From: Micromonospora parastrephiae
GTDB taxonomy: Bacteria; Actinomycetota; Actinomycetes; Mycobacteriales; Micromonosporaceae
Length of the DNA stretch: 53,565 bases
Direction: 5' to 3'
Assembly: GCF_016802865.1 (NCBI RefSeq)
Contig: NZ_JAEVHM010000020.1
Coordinates: 1 to 53,565, forward strand
The position numbers and the translations under genes are program-made. Positions 42,842 through 50,106 of this stretch are shown here, in pieces (within the stretch, counting starts at the first letter, position 1; every line of letters begins with the position of its first letter). The notes beneath the pieces are model-generated. The model worked only from the letters and a program-made list of their open reading frames with translations. It searched no databases and was not told the DNA's origin.

Positions 42842-42879
42842 ACGGCCCCCGCCTCCGCCCGACGGAGGGCGGGGGCCGT
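42842..42879. terminator. Bidirectional hairpin terminator
   Basis: A 16-bp stem with one bulged C (ACGGCCCCCGCC-TCCG / CGGAGGGCGGGGGCCGT) lies 8 bp past the repeat-protein stop and 3 bp from the methyltransferase stop. Confidence 0.75.
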
Positions 42880-42882
42880 CGC

Positions 42883-43671
42883 TCAGTCGGCGAGGCGCAG
42901 GGTGGCGAGGTAGTAGGGGGCGTCGCGGTCGTCCACATCGATCAGCCGCCAGCCGCTGCCGTGCACCAGTCCGGCGAATTCGTCGGCCGAGCAGACCAGG
43001 TAGTCGAACCACTCGGTGCCCAGCTCGCGGTAGCGCAGCCGCAGCCTCAACTGGCCGCCGAGTCGACCGCGCCGTCGGTTGCGCTCGTGGTAGGCGGTGT
43101 GCAGCGGGTCGCGGGTGCCGTACGGGTCGGTGCCGTGGGCGATGATCTGCGCTCCCGGCCGGGCCAGGGCGGCGAGCGCGGCCAGGAACCCCGGCGCCCG
43201 CTGCCGGCCCTCGAACAGCCCGAGGTTGTTGCCGAGCAGCAGGAACGTGTCGTACCGCTGGCCGTCGGCCACGTGGGTGTCCACCGTGCCGTGCACCAGC
43301 CGCCGGACACCGCGACGCCGGCTCACCTCCAGCGCGCCGGCGGAGGTGTCCAGCCCGGTGACCGGTACGCCGCGCTCCTGGAGCAGCAGGGCGATCCGGC
43401 CGGCGCCGGTGCCGATGTCCAGCGTCTCGCCTCGGACCCGGTCCACGGCCCGGTGGTCGTACGGCTGCCAGTCCGCCGGCCCGTCCAGGTAGTGCGCGGC
43501 CGGCGCGCCATTGATCAACCCGTCGTCGCGCTCGATGATCTCGATGACCGGCCGGGGCAGTCGGCCGCCGACCAGCGGTCGAGGGCCCACCCCGGTGGCC
43601 ACGGCAAGAGTGTCCCGCAGCAGTTCACCGATCACGTCACCGATCTGAGGCTCGCCCGTCACGACGTTCAC
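42883..43671 (-). CDS. Class I SAM-dependent methyltransferase
   Basis: The 262-residue protein has the SAM-binding motif ETLDIGTGAGRIALLLQERG (about 85-104), then VTGLDTSAGALEVSRRRG (acidic loop) and YDTFLLLGNNLGLFEG (post-motif), with a C-terminal strand region ELGTEWFDYLVCSADEFAGL. The substrate is not evident. GTG 43671 was chosen for GGAAGG 9 bp upstream; a longer open frame runs over the divergent PPOX gene and is not real. It diverges from that gene over 45 bp. Confidence 0.85.
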   Translation of the reverse strand: MNVVTGEPQIGDVIGELLRDTLAVATGVGPRPLVGGRLPRPVIEIIERDDGLINGAPAAHYLDGPADWQPYDHRAVDRVRGETLDIGTGAGRIALLLQERGVPVTGLDTSAGALEVSRRRGVRRLVHGTVDTHVADGQRYDTFLLLGNNLGLFEGRQRAPGFLAALAALARPGAQIIAHGTDPYGTRDPLHTAYHERNRRRGRLGGQLRLRLRYRELGTEWFDYLVCSADEFAGLVHGSGWRLIDVDDRDAPYYLATLRLAD

Positions 43672-43704
43672 GCTATCCGGCCTTCCAGTGGCCCACCGCG
43701 GCCG

Positions 43705-43710
43705 TATCCT
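43705..43710 (+). promoter_or_regulatory. Candidate -10 box, leaderless PPOX gene
   Basis: TATCCT lies 6 bp before the GTG at 43717. Confidence 0.38.
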
Positions 43711-43716
43711 GGCGGC

Positions 43717-44106
43717 GTGACCACGCTGGACCGGCTGTCGGCCGAGAAGTACATCCTGCTCACGACCTTCCGCAAGGACGGCCGGGCGGTGCCGACGCCG
43801 GTCTGGGCGGTACGCGACGGCGAGGCGTTGGCAATCTGGACCCGGGCCGACTCGGGCAAGGTGAAGCGGATCCGCCACAACGGCGACGTGACGCTGGCGC
43901 CGTGCGACGTGCGGGGTCGGCCGCACGGGGCGGAGGTGCCCGCCCACGCGACGATCTACGGTGGCGGCGACACGGGTCGCATCCGCGACCTGCTCAAACA
44001 CAAGTACCGGCTGATCGGTCGGTTGAGCCTGCTCGGCAGCCGGCTGCGTCGCGGTGAGGGCGGCACGGTCGGCATCCGGGTCACGTTGACCGAGGACCGG
44101 CGCTGA
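43717..44106 (+). CDS. PPOX-class F420/flavin-dependent protein (pyridoxamine 5'-phosphate oxidase fold)
   Basis: The 129-residue split-barrel protein shows LSAEKYILLTTFRKDGRAVP and PVWAVRDGEALAIWTRADSG with KVKRIRHNGDVTLAPCDVRG, the typical first half of actinobacterial F420-dependent PPOX-class reductases. Such enzymes reduce small organic substrates with F420H2. The GTG start appears leaderless. It ends 11 bp before a strong bidirectional terminator shared with bldC. Confidence 0.87.
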   Translation: MTTLDRLSAEKYILLTTFRKDGRAVPTPVWAVRDGEALAIWTRADSGKVKRIRHNGDVTLAPCDVRGRPHGAEVPAHATIYGGGDTGRIRDLLKHKYRLIGRLSLLGSRLRRGEGGTVGIRVTLTEDRR

Positions 44107-44117
44107 GGCCGGGCACG

Positions 44118-44153
44118 AAAAGGGGCGGCGGATCGAGATCCACCGCCCCTTTT
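44118..44153. terminator. Bidirectional intrinsic terminator between PPOX gene and bldC
   Basis: AAAAGGGGCGG and CCGCCCCTTTT enclose an inner GGATC/GATCC stem. The A and T tails make it functional on both strands. Confidence 0.9.
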
Positions 44154-44172
44154 CGGAAAAACCCCTACCGGG

Positions 44173-44382
44173 TCAGTCGCCCTGCCGCTGCTGCGGGATC
44201 TGGCCCTGCAAAAGCGCCCTGACCTCCGACTCGCGGTACCGACGGTGACCACCCAGGGTGCGGATGGCGCTGAGCTTGCCGGCCTTGGCCCACCGGGTCA
44301 CCGTCTTCGGGTCGACACGGAACATCGACGCCACCTCGGCCGGTGTGAGTAGCGGCTCTGGTTCGTGCGTTCGCGATGCCAT
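44173..44382 (-). CDS. bldC: BldC, MerR-like developmental regulator
   Basis: The 69-residue single-domain protein (PLLTPAEVASMFRVDPKTV, TRWAKAGKLSAIRTLGGHRR, YRESEVRALL) is a near match to Streptomyces BldC, a small winged-helix protein that binds direct repeats head to tail and delays entry into development. The recognition segment is fully intact. The start is ATG 44382. As I recall, bldC in S. coelicolor lies next to a conserved gene and vdh, and the same neighbours are present here, which strengthens the assignment. Confidence 0.95.
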   Translation of the reverse strand: MASRTHEPEPLLTPAEVASMFRVDPKTVTRWAKAGKLSAIRTLGGHRRYRESEVRALLQGQIPQQRQGD

Positions 44383-44631
44383 CGGTCACTCCTCCACATG
44401 TATAGACATCGGCCGGGGTCCCGCCGGCGACGCGTCTCCCATGGTCCGGCTAGTCCCCGATGTCCGACATGGGCCGAACGGATGAAGGTCCCTAGACGGA
44501 CGGATGAACCATGCCCGATTTTTACGACTTTTACACGGCAGAAACTACCTTATTCGGACTCATGATCACGGTTCGTGATGCGTCAACTACGAGCGCGCCT
44601 CATCTTGGAAGCGATTTGCGGGCGATTTGCG
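44383..44631. other. Comparatively AT-rich intergenic region upstream of bldC
   Basis: This 249-bp stretch holds no gene. It is notably richer in A and T than its surroundings (for example GATTTTTACGACTTTTACAC near 44517) and probably contains the bldC promoter and regulatory sites; I could not fix a promoter. Confidence 0.5.
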
Positions 44632-45567
44632 TTAGTTGCACCGCTCCAGCAGCTGCACCGCGCGCCACCGGGCCACCAACGTGTCGTACGCGGCCGACGC
44701 CTCCTCGGCCTCACCTCGGGCCAGCCCGGCGAGACCGCCGGCGACCAGCTCCGGCGAGTCGTCCGCGACGAGAGTCTCGTCGGAGAGCAGGTCGACCAGG
44801 CCGCCGTAGTCAAGCTCCACCACCGAACGCGGATGGAACTCCTCCAGCCAGCGGGCCGCCTCCTCCACCGCGTCGGTGATCGGGGCCTCGCCCACCGACT
44901 TGCGCAGCACCGACAGCGCCCGCGACGAGCGCCGCCGAGCCTTGGAGATCTCGGTGCGGTAGCGCAACGCCCGCCGGCCCGGCTCCGTGACCAGGTCACG
45001 TTCCGCCGCGTCGAAGAGCACGAACCACCGCAGCGGTACGCCCCAGGTCGCGATCTGCTCGTGCACCCGCGGCACCCCGTGCTCCAGCACCCGGGCGCCA
45101 CTGCGCCAGTCGTCCACCACCGCCCTGGCCTGTCCGGCGAGTACCGGCGGCACGAAGGCGTCGGCGAGTACCGAGGGCACCCCGTCCCGGGCGCTGAGCG
45201 CCGCCTCAGCGACCCGGATCCGCAGGTTCCACGGGCAGACCAGCAGGCTGTCGTCCGTCTCCAGGACGTACGCCTCCTCCGGCAGGTCGGGCAACCGGGT
45301 CCAGCCCGCGCCCAGCGCCTCGATCACCGCCGTCCGCTGCCGGACGGGCCCCTCCACGGGCGCCACCGCCCGCCCCTCGGAGACGTAGCGACGCCAGTAA
45401 CTCTGACGGTCCCGGTCGAAGGCGGTCAGCGGTTCGTACACGCGCAGGTAAGAAGCGAAGAGCGACGGCACGGCGCGATCCTCCCACGAACCGCACGCGA
45501 GCGCGGTCAGCGGCCGGACCACGCGCGCCGCAACGTGGGACGGCGGCGGCGCGTCGAGCACCCGCAC
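44632..45567 (-). CDS. Conserved actinobacterial hypothetical protein between bldC and vdh
   Basis: The 311-residue soluble protein contains [56 protein letters not shown] and [21 protein letters not shown] do not recognise a catalytic motif. A gene of similar size occupies this place between bldC and the valine dehydrogenase gene in Streptomyces, so it belongs to the conserved block. The GTG start at 45567 has TAGTAT 8 bp upstream and no SD, which suggests a leaderless transcript. It is divergent from vdh. Confidence 0.8.
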   Translation of the reverse strand: MRVLDAPPPSHVAARVVRPLTALACGSWEDRAVPSLFASYLRVYEPLTAFDRDRQSYWRRYVSEGRAVAPVEGPVRQRTAVIEALGAGWTRLPDLPEEAYVLETDDSLLVCPWNLRIRVAEAALSARDGVPSVLADAFVPPVLAGQARAVVDDWRSGARVLEHGVPRVHEQIATWGVPLRWFVLFDAAERDLVTEPGRRALRYRTEISKARRRSSRALSVLRKSVGEAPITDAVEEAARWLEEFHPRSVVELDYGGLVDLLSDETLVADDSPELVAGGLAGLARGEAEEASAAYDTLVARWRAVQLLERCN

Positions 45568-45575
45568 GGCGGCCG

Positions 45576-45581
45576 ATACTA
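45576..45581 (-). promoter_or_regulatory. Candidate -10 box, leaderless
   Basis: TAGTAT lies 8 bp before GTG 45567 on the minus strand. Confidence 0.35.
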
Positions 45582-45664
45582 GGCTCGATCACACCGGCAG
45601 CATCCCCGCCGGGGTCCACCAGGTCCGCGTCCCACAAGGACGCACACCACTCCAGGAGCCAGTC

Positions 45665-46747
45665 ATGGGCGTATTCGCGAGCACCGACGACCCGGTATCG
45701 ACAGGTCACGAACAGGTCGTCTTCTGCCAGGACAAACAGAGCGGCCTGAAGGCGATCATCGGGATCTACTCCACCGCGCTGGGGCCCGCGCTCGGCGGCA
45801 CCCGCTTCTACCCGTACGCCAGCGAGGACGACGCGCTCGCCGACGTACTCGACCTGTCCCGCGGGATGGCCTACAAGAACGCGCTCGCCGGACTCGACCT
45901 GGGCGGCGGCAAGGCCGTGATCTGGGGCGACCCGGAGCAGATCAAGAGCGAGGCGCTGCTGCGCGCGTACGGCCGCTTCGTGGAGTCGCTGGCCGGCCGG
46001 TACTACACCGCCTGCGACGTCGGCACGTACGTGGCGGACATGGACATCATCGCCCGGGAGACCCGCTACGTGACCGGGCGCAGCGTGGAGCACGGTGGCG
46101 CCGGCGACTCGTCGATCCTCACCGCCTGGGGCGTCTTCCAGGGCATGCGGGCCGCAGCCGAGCACGTCTGGGGTGTGTCGAGCCTGCGGGGCCGCAGGGT
46201 CGGCGTGGCCGGTCTGGGCAAGGTCGGCAAGTACCTGACCGGGCACCTGCTGGAGGACGGCGCCGAGGTGGTCGCCACCGACGTCAACCCGAAGGCGCTG
46301 GCCTGGGTGCGCACCAACCACCCGCAGGTCACCCTGGTCGACGACGCCGCCGCGTTGGTCGCCGCCGACATCGACGTGTACGCCCCGTGCGCGCTGGGGG
46401 GCGCCCTGAACGACGACACCGTGCCGGCTCTGCGGGCCAAGGTGGTGACCGGTGCGGCGAACAACCAGCTCGCCCACCCGGGCATCGAGAAGCTGCTGGC
46501 CGACCGGGGCATCCTGTACACCCCGGACTACGTGGTCAACGCCGGCGGCGTGATCCAGGTGGCGGACGAGATCGAGGGCTTCAACTTCGATCGGGCGAAG
46601 CTGCGGGCGACCCGGATCTTCGACACCACCCGGGAGATCCTGCACCTGGCCGACGCCGAGGGTGTGCCGCCTGCGGTGGCCGCGGACCGGCTGGCGGAGC
46701 GGCGGATGGCCGAGGTCGGCCGGCTGCGCTCGATCCACCTGCGCTGA
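45665..46747 (+). CDS. vdh: Valine (leucine/branched-chain) dehydrogenase
   Basis: The 360-residue amino acid dehydrogenase has the catalytic Lys region [27 protein letters not shown] (about 69-87) and the NAD fold [20 protein letters not shown] (about 180-199), followed by [13 protein letters not shown] and [14 protein letters not shown]. It oxidatively deaminates valine and related amino acids to 2-oxo acids and ammonia, feeding acyl-CoA precursors. ATG 45665 follows CAGGAG at good spacing. It is intact and of family length, followed by a strong terminator. Confidence 0.92.
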   Translation: MGVFASTDDPVSTGHEQVVFCQDKQSGLKAIIGIYSTALGPALGGTRFYPYASEDDALADVLDLSRGMAYKNALAGLDLGGGKAVIWGDPEQIKSEALLRAYGRFVESLAGRYYTACDVGTYVADMDIIARETRYVTGRSVEHGGAGDSSILTAWGVFQGMRAAAEHVWGVSSLRGRRVGVAGLGKVGKYLTGHLLEDGAEVVATDVNPKALAWVRTNHPQVTLVDDAAALVAADIDVYAPCALGGALNDDTVPALRAKVVTGAANNQLAHPGIEKLLADRGILYTPDYVVNAGGVIQVADEIEGFNFDRAKLRATRIFDTTREILHLADAEGVPPAVAADRLAERRMAEVGRLRSIHLR

Positions 46748-46753
46748 GCGTTC

Positions 46754-46787
46754 CCCGGAGGCGGATCGATCGGTATCCGCCTCCGGG
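46754..46787 (+). terminator. Hairpin terminator of vdh
   Basis: A perfect 13-bp stem CCCGGAGGCGGAT / ATCCGCCTCCGGG with an 8-nt loop begins 6 bp past the vdh stop. Confidence 0.82.
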
Positions 46788-47047
46788 CCCCTCTGCCGGC
46801 CCGTCTGGGTAAGCTGAGGCCGGGTCAAGTTTGGCGTGGTTTGTCCCGTGTCACGGGTGCTCTCCGTTCCACCCCTTACCGGGTACACTGGGTGACGGCC
46901 GGATCGACGCGACGCGCAGAGCCGGCGACGGTAACCCGAGGTGCCGAACGATGGCATCCCCATGTACCGTAAGAGCCACGAGAGATGCCTGACGTCATCG
47001 GGGCCCGCCTTCGGGCTGCCCCGCATTCTGTGCGAGGGGGTCGAGCC
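46788..47047 (+). promoter_or_regulatory. Promoter and long structured leader of the DUF3073 gene
   Basis: The region has no gene. TACACT at 46884-46889 is a likely -10 box (no clear -35), leaving a leader of about 150 nt. Near 47005 a GCC-TTCG-GGC tetraloop hairpin flanked by GGGGC/GCCCC lies shortly before the start, which may influence translation. Confidence 0.4.
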
Positions 47048-47263
47048 ATGGGGCGCGGCCGTGCTAAGGCCAAGCAGACGAAGGTGGCCCGGGAGTTGAA
47101 GTACCACTCCCCGAACACCGACCTCACCGCCTTGCAGCGCGAACTGGCGGGTGCTGGTAAGTCTGAGCACCACTTCGACGACGACTCAAAAGAGTTCGTC
47201 GACGATGATGATGAGAATCACGCGGACGACGATCCGGATCCCTGGGTCCGTCCGACCCGCTGA
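47048..47263 (+). CDS. DUF3073-domain protein
   Basis: The 71-residue protein begins MGRGRAKAKQTKVARELKYH and continues SPNTDLTALQRELAG, the conserved DUF3073 core, and ends in a strongly acidic tail (DDDSKEF, DDDDENHADDDPDPW). A basic head with an acidic tail is typical of this actinobacterial family, whose role is unknown. The start follows GCGAGGGGGTCGAGCC. It sits between vdh and purM-side genes as in Streptomyces, but here the RiPP pair comes in between. Confidence 0.92.
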   Translation: MGRGRAKAKQTKVARELKYHSPNTDLTALQRELAGAGKSEHHFDDDSKEFVDDDDENHADDDPDPWVRPTR

Positions 47264-47277
47264 CCTCTCGACGCAGC

Positions 47278-47305
47278 TGAGCACGCGGTGACCCCCGCGT
47301 GCTCA
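47278..47305 (+). terminator. Hairpin terminator of the DUF3073 gene
   Basis: A perfect 10-bp stem TGAGCACGCG / CGCGTGCTCA with an 8-nt loop begins 15 bp past the stop. Confidence 0.75.
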
Positions 47306-47343
47306 CGCATGTGCCCGTCGGGAACGGCACCGGTGCCGACGTT

Positions 47344-47393
47344 CAGGGGCCTGCCCTGGCCGGGAACTCATCCGGCCGACCGACAGGCCCCTG
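47344..47393 (-). terminator. Nested hairpin terminator of the RiPP operon
   Basis: CAGGGGCCTG / CAGGCCCCTG (10 bp) encloses a GGCCGG / CCGGCC stem. It lies 14 bp past the precursor stop on the minus strand. Confidence 0.72.
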
Positions 47394-47406
47394 ATCGCGG
47401 CGACCC

Positions 47407-47643
47407 TCAGCGCGGCCGGTTGTTCCAGTTGTAGAAGGTCGGGATGTTCTCGAAGTGGTTCCAGGCGCAGACCGCGCTGGCGCCGTCGGAGCCCGACACC
47501 TCCGCCCGGAGCCGCCGCGCCTCCTCGGCCTCTCGGAGGAGCGTCACGAGCCCGGGGGCCGCCTCCCGCACCCGCTCGGTGACTCCGTCCGGAGCCTCGT
47601 CCGCTTCGCGCTCAGGCCGCCGGTGACTGGTGGTCTCGGGCAT
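47407..47643 (-). CDS. amcA: RiPP precursor peptide, probable multi-cyclophane type (AmcA-like)
   Basis: The 78-residue peptide has a charged helical leader (VTERVREAAPGLVTLLREAE, EARRLRAEV) and a short C-terminal core rich in aromatic and Asn residues: W61-N-H63, F64-E-N66, F70-Y-N72, W73-N-N75, ending RPR. Three-residue motifs of aromatic-X-Asn are the substrates of radical SAM cyclophane-forming enzymes, which link the ring to the beta-carbon of the third residue. ATG 47643 follows GGAGGGAG and lies 32 bp inside the maturase gene, so the two are co-translated. I recall the names AmcA/AmcB for an actinomycete multi-cyclophane family; assignment to that exact family is tentative. Confidence 0.8.
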   Translation of the reverse strand: MPETTSHRRPEREADEAPDGVTERVREAAPGLVTLLREAEEARRLRAEVSGSDGASAVCAWNHFENIPTFYNWNNRPR

Positions 47644-48745
47644 GCTCCAACACTCCCTCCAATAGGCGGATCTTGCTGTTGCGGCAGTGCTCGGTCTCCG
47701 TACCGTCAAAACGCCCCAGCTCGAAGTAACGGTTGGCGGCATGGCCACCGCCACAGAAGCCGAAGTACGGGCAGGACGCCCGGCACGCCTCCACACCCGC
47801 CAGGAACTCGCCCACCCAGGGTGTGGCCGACGCGCCGGCGAGGATCTCGGCCAGCGGGGTGGCCAGCACGTTGCCGCTGCTGAAATCGCCGTAGCGGGGG
47901 TCCGTGAAGCCGGCCAACTCCGGGGAGAGCACCGTCACCGAACCGTCGTGCCCGATCGTCGGGATCGGGTCCAGTCGGCGGGGCAGCACCCCGTCCGCCG
48001 AGTCGTCGAGCACCGCCGCGGCGTACCGCAGCGACCACTCCACCTCGCGCAGGTGGATCCGGGGCTCCCGACGCCACGCCGACACCAACTCCGCCCAGAA
48101 CGCCGTCACCGTCGTCGGATCATGTCGGTTGTCGCGGGTGTTGACGCCCTCGGTCTCCTCGATGTTGATACCCAGCACGTCGCAGCCCAGATCGAGGAAG
48201 TAGGCGTACAGCTCGGTGGCGAGCCCCGGCTCCGGGCGGGACACCACGGCCAGCGCGGAGAAGGGCAGCCCGTGCCGGCGCAGCGCGGCGACACCGCGCA
48301 GGATCCGGTCGTACGCCGGCTGGCCGCCCCGGTTGACCCGGTCGCCGTTGCGTTCCCGCGGCCCGTCCACGCTCACGCTGACCCGCACCTCGTGCCGGGC
48401 GAAAAAGTCGCACCACTCGTCGTCGATCAGCGTGGCGTTGGTCTGCACATGGTGTTCGACCTGGGGCCCGAACGGCGCGATCAGGGCCGCCAGATGCTCC
48501 CGGCCGGCAGCCAACGGCTCCCCGCCGTGCCACACCACCGAGAACCGATCCACCGCCGCCCACGGATTGACCGCCGAAGCCACCGCTTCGGCCACCGGCA
48601 CCGACATCTGCCGGTCGACGGCCCGGAACGGCAGATAGCAGTACGCGCAGTCCAGGTTGCAGAGGGTGGTGGGCTGCATGACGACGTACGACGGAACCGC
48701 GGCGAGGCCGCGCATCCCGCTGAACGACTGTCCCCGAGCAGCCAT
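47612..48745 (-). CDS. amcB: Radical SAM/SPASM peptide maturase, probable cyclophane-forming (AmcB-like)
   Basis: The 377-residue enzyme has the radical SAM cluster motif CNLDCAYCYL (Cys29, Cys33, Cys36), VVWHGGEPLA (GGE motif), VQTNATLID and VSVDGPRERN, and a C-terminal SPASM-like domain with Cys321, Cys325, Cys331 (CPYFGFCGGGHAANRY) and Cys354, for auxiliary clusters. This is the architecture of peptide maturases such as anaerobic sulfatase-maturase relatives and cyclophane-forming enzymes. It overlaps the precursor gene by 32 bp and lies directly upstream of it, an unusual order. ATG 48745 follows GGAGGAGGG. No exporter, protease or further tailoring gene is adjacent. Confidence 0.88.
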   Translation of the reverse strand: MAARGQSFSGMRGLAAVPSYVVMQPTTLCNLDCAYCYLPFRAVDRQMSVPVAEAVASAVNPWAAVDRFSVVWHGGEPLAAGREHLAALIAPFGPQVEHHVQTNATLIDDEWCDFFARHEVRVSVSVDGPRERNGDRVNRGGQPAYDRILRGVAALRRHGLPFSALAVVSRPEPGLATELYAYFLDLGCDVLGINIEETEGVNTRDNRHDPTTVTAFWAELVSAWRREPRIHLREVEWSLRYAAAVLDDSADGVLPRRLDPIPTIGHDGSVTVLSPELAGFTDPRYGDFSSGNVLATPLAEILAGASATPWVGEFLAGVEACRASCPYFGFCGGGHAANRYFELGRFDGTETEHCRNSKIRLLEGVLEHARDHQSPAA

Positions 48746-48754
48746 CGCCCTCCT

Positions 48755-48834
48755 CCGCCTAGCCTGAGAGGCGGTCGGGAAGCCGCGAGGCGACCTCCCA
48801 AGCGTCTCTGAAGGGTGCCCTTCAGGCTAGGCGG
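48755..48834. promoter_or_regulatory. 13-bp inverted repeat and nested palindrome upstream of the RiPP operon
   Basis: CCGCCTAGCCTGA (48755-48767) and its exact reverse complement (48822-48834) flank 54 bp. Within and overlapping the right arm is a near-perfect 16-bp palindrome TGAAGGGTGCCCTTCA (48809-48824). It lies between purM and the maturase start and could be an operator, a purM terminator, or both. Confidence 0.5.
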
Positions 48835-48890
48835 CATTGGCCACTCGGGTGAAGCCCTGATCAGGTGCCCGTACGATCACCAGAGCTTGA

Positions 48891-50045
48891 TCATCCGCGG
48901 GTGTGCTGGCCAACCATCTGCACGTTGCCGGTGCCCTCGATGATCTCGCCGGCCTGCCAGGCCTCGACCCCACGGCCGGTCAGCGTGGCAAGCGCACGGT
49001 CGGCGTCCTCGGCCGAGACGATCGCGAACATGCCGACGCCCATGTTGAAGGTCGACTCCATGTCCTGGTCGTCGATCCGGCCCTTCGACTGGATCAGGTC
49101 GAAGATCGGCTGCGGCTTCCACGTGGACCGGTTGACCACCGCGTCGACGTGCTCCGGCAGCACCCGGACCAGGTTGCCCGGGATGCCGCCGCCGGTGATG
49201 TGGGACAGCGCCCGCACCTCGGCCTCGGCGATCAGCTTGAGGCAGTCCTTGGCGTAGATCTTGGTCGGGGTGAGCAGCTCCTCACCGAGGGTCCGCTGCC
49301 GGCCGAAGTCGTCGATGACGATGTCCAGTCGCATCCGGGCCGCGCCGAGCAGTACGTGCCGGACCAGGGAGTACCCGTTCGAGTGCAGGCCGGACGAGCG
49401 CATGGCGATCACCACGTCGCCCACCTCGACCCGGTCGGGGCTGAGGATGTCGGCCTCCTCGACCACACCGACGCCGGTCGCGGAGATGTCGTACTCGTCC
49501 GGACGCAGGACACCGGGGTGCTCGGCGGTCTCCCCGCCCAGCAGCGCGCAGCCCGCGTACCGGCAGCCGTCGGCGATGCCCGCGCCGATCTCGGCGACCT
49601 TGTCCGGGACGACCTCGCCGGTGGCGATGTAGTCGAGCAGGAACAGCGGCTCGGCGCCGCAGGCCACCAGGTCGTCGACGACCATCGCGACCAGGTCGAT
49701 GCCGACCGTGTCGTGGATGTCCATCTGCTGGGCGATCACCAGCTTGGTGCCCACCCCGTCGGTGGAGGACGCCAGGATCGGGCTCTTGTACTTCTTCGTG
49801 TCCAACCGGAACAGGCCGGCGAAGCCACCCAGGTCACCCAGCACCTCGGGGCGGCGGGTCTGACGCACCTTCGACTTGAGCAGCTCCACCGCGCGGTCGC
49901 CCGCGTCGATGGAGACGCCGGCGTCGGCGTACGAGACCGAGCGTTTGCGCCCCTGGCGGCCGGCGCCGGCCGTCCAGGGCTGGCGGTCGCCGCCGGCGCC
50001 GGTCGGGCTGCTTCCTGCGCCGCTGCGCTCGGACACGTGCGTCAC
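48891..50045 (-). CDS. purM: Phosphoribosylformylglycinamidine cyclo-ligase (AIR synthetase)
   Basis: The 384-residue enzyme closes the imidazole ring of aminoimidazole ribonucleotide with ATP in purine synthesis. Visible are VSYADAGVSIDAGDRAVELL, SSTDGVGTKLVIAQ, GIDLVAMVVDDLVACGAEPL, ALLGGETAEHPGVL, AMRSSGLHSNGYSLVRHVLL and HITGGGIPGNLVRVLP. The N terminus has about 35 extra residues (Gly/Ser/Arg-rich) before the conserved core; GTG 50045 has GGGGAG upstream, but a later start cannot be excluded. It follows purF by 61 bp, a classic pairing. Confidence 0.95.
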   Translation of the reverse strand: MTHVSERSGAGSSPTGAGGDRQPWTAGAGRQGRKRSVSYADAGVSIDAGDRAVELLKSKVRQTRRPEVLGDLGGFAGLFRLDTKKYKSPILASSTDGVGTKLVIAQQMDIHDTVGIDLVAMVVDDLVACGAEPLFLLDYIATGEVVPDKVAEIGAGIADGCRYAGCALLGGETAEHPGVLRPDEYDISATGVGVVEEADILSPDRVEVGDVVIAMRSSGLHSNGYSLVRHVLLGAARMRLDIVIDDFGRQRTLGEELLTPTKIYAKDCLKLIAEAEVRALSHITGGGIPGNLVRVLPEHVDAVVNRSTWKPQPIFDLIQSKGRIDDQDMESTFNMGVGMFAIVSAEDADRALATLTGRGVEAWQAGEIIEGTGNVQMVGQHTRG

Positions 50046-50106
50046 GGTTCTCCCCTTTGTGGTTCTCGGTGCCGCGCCGGCGGTGGCCGGGCCGCGCCGG
50101 TTGGTG

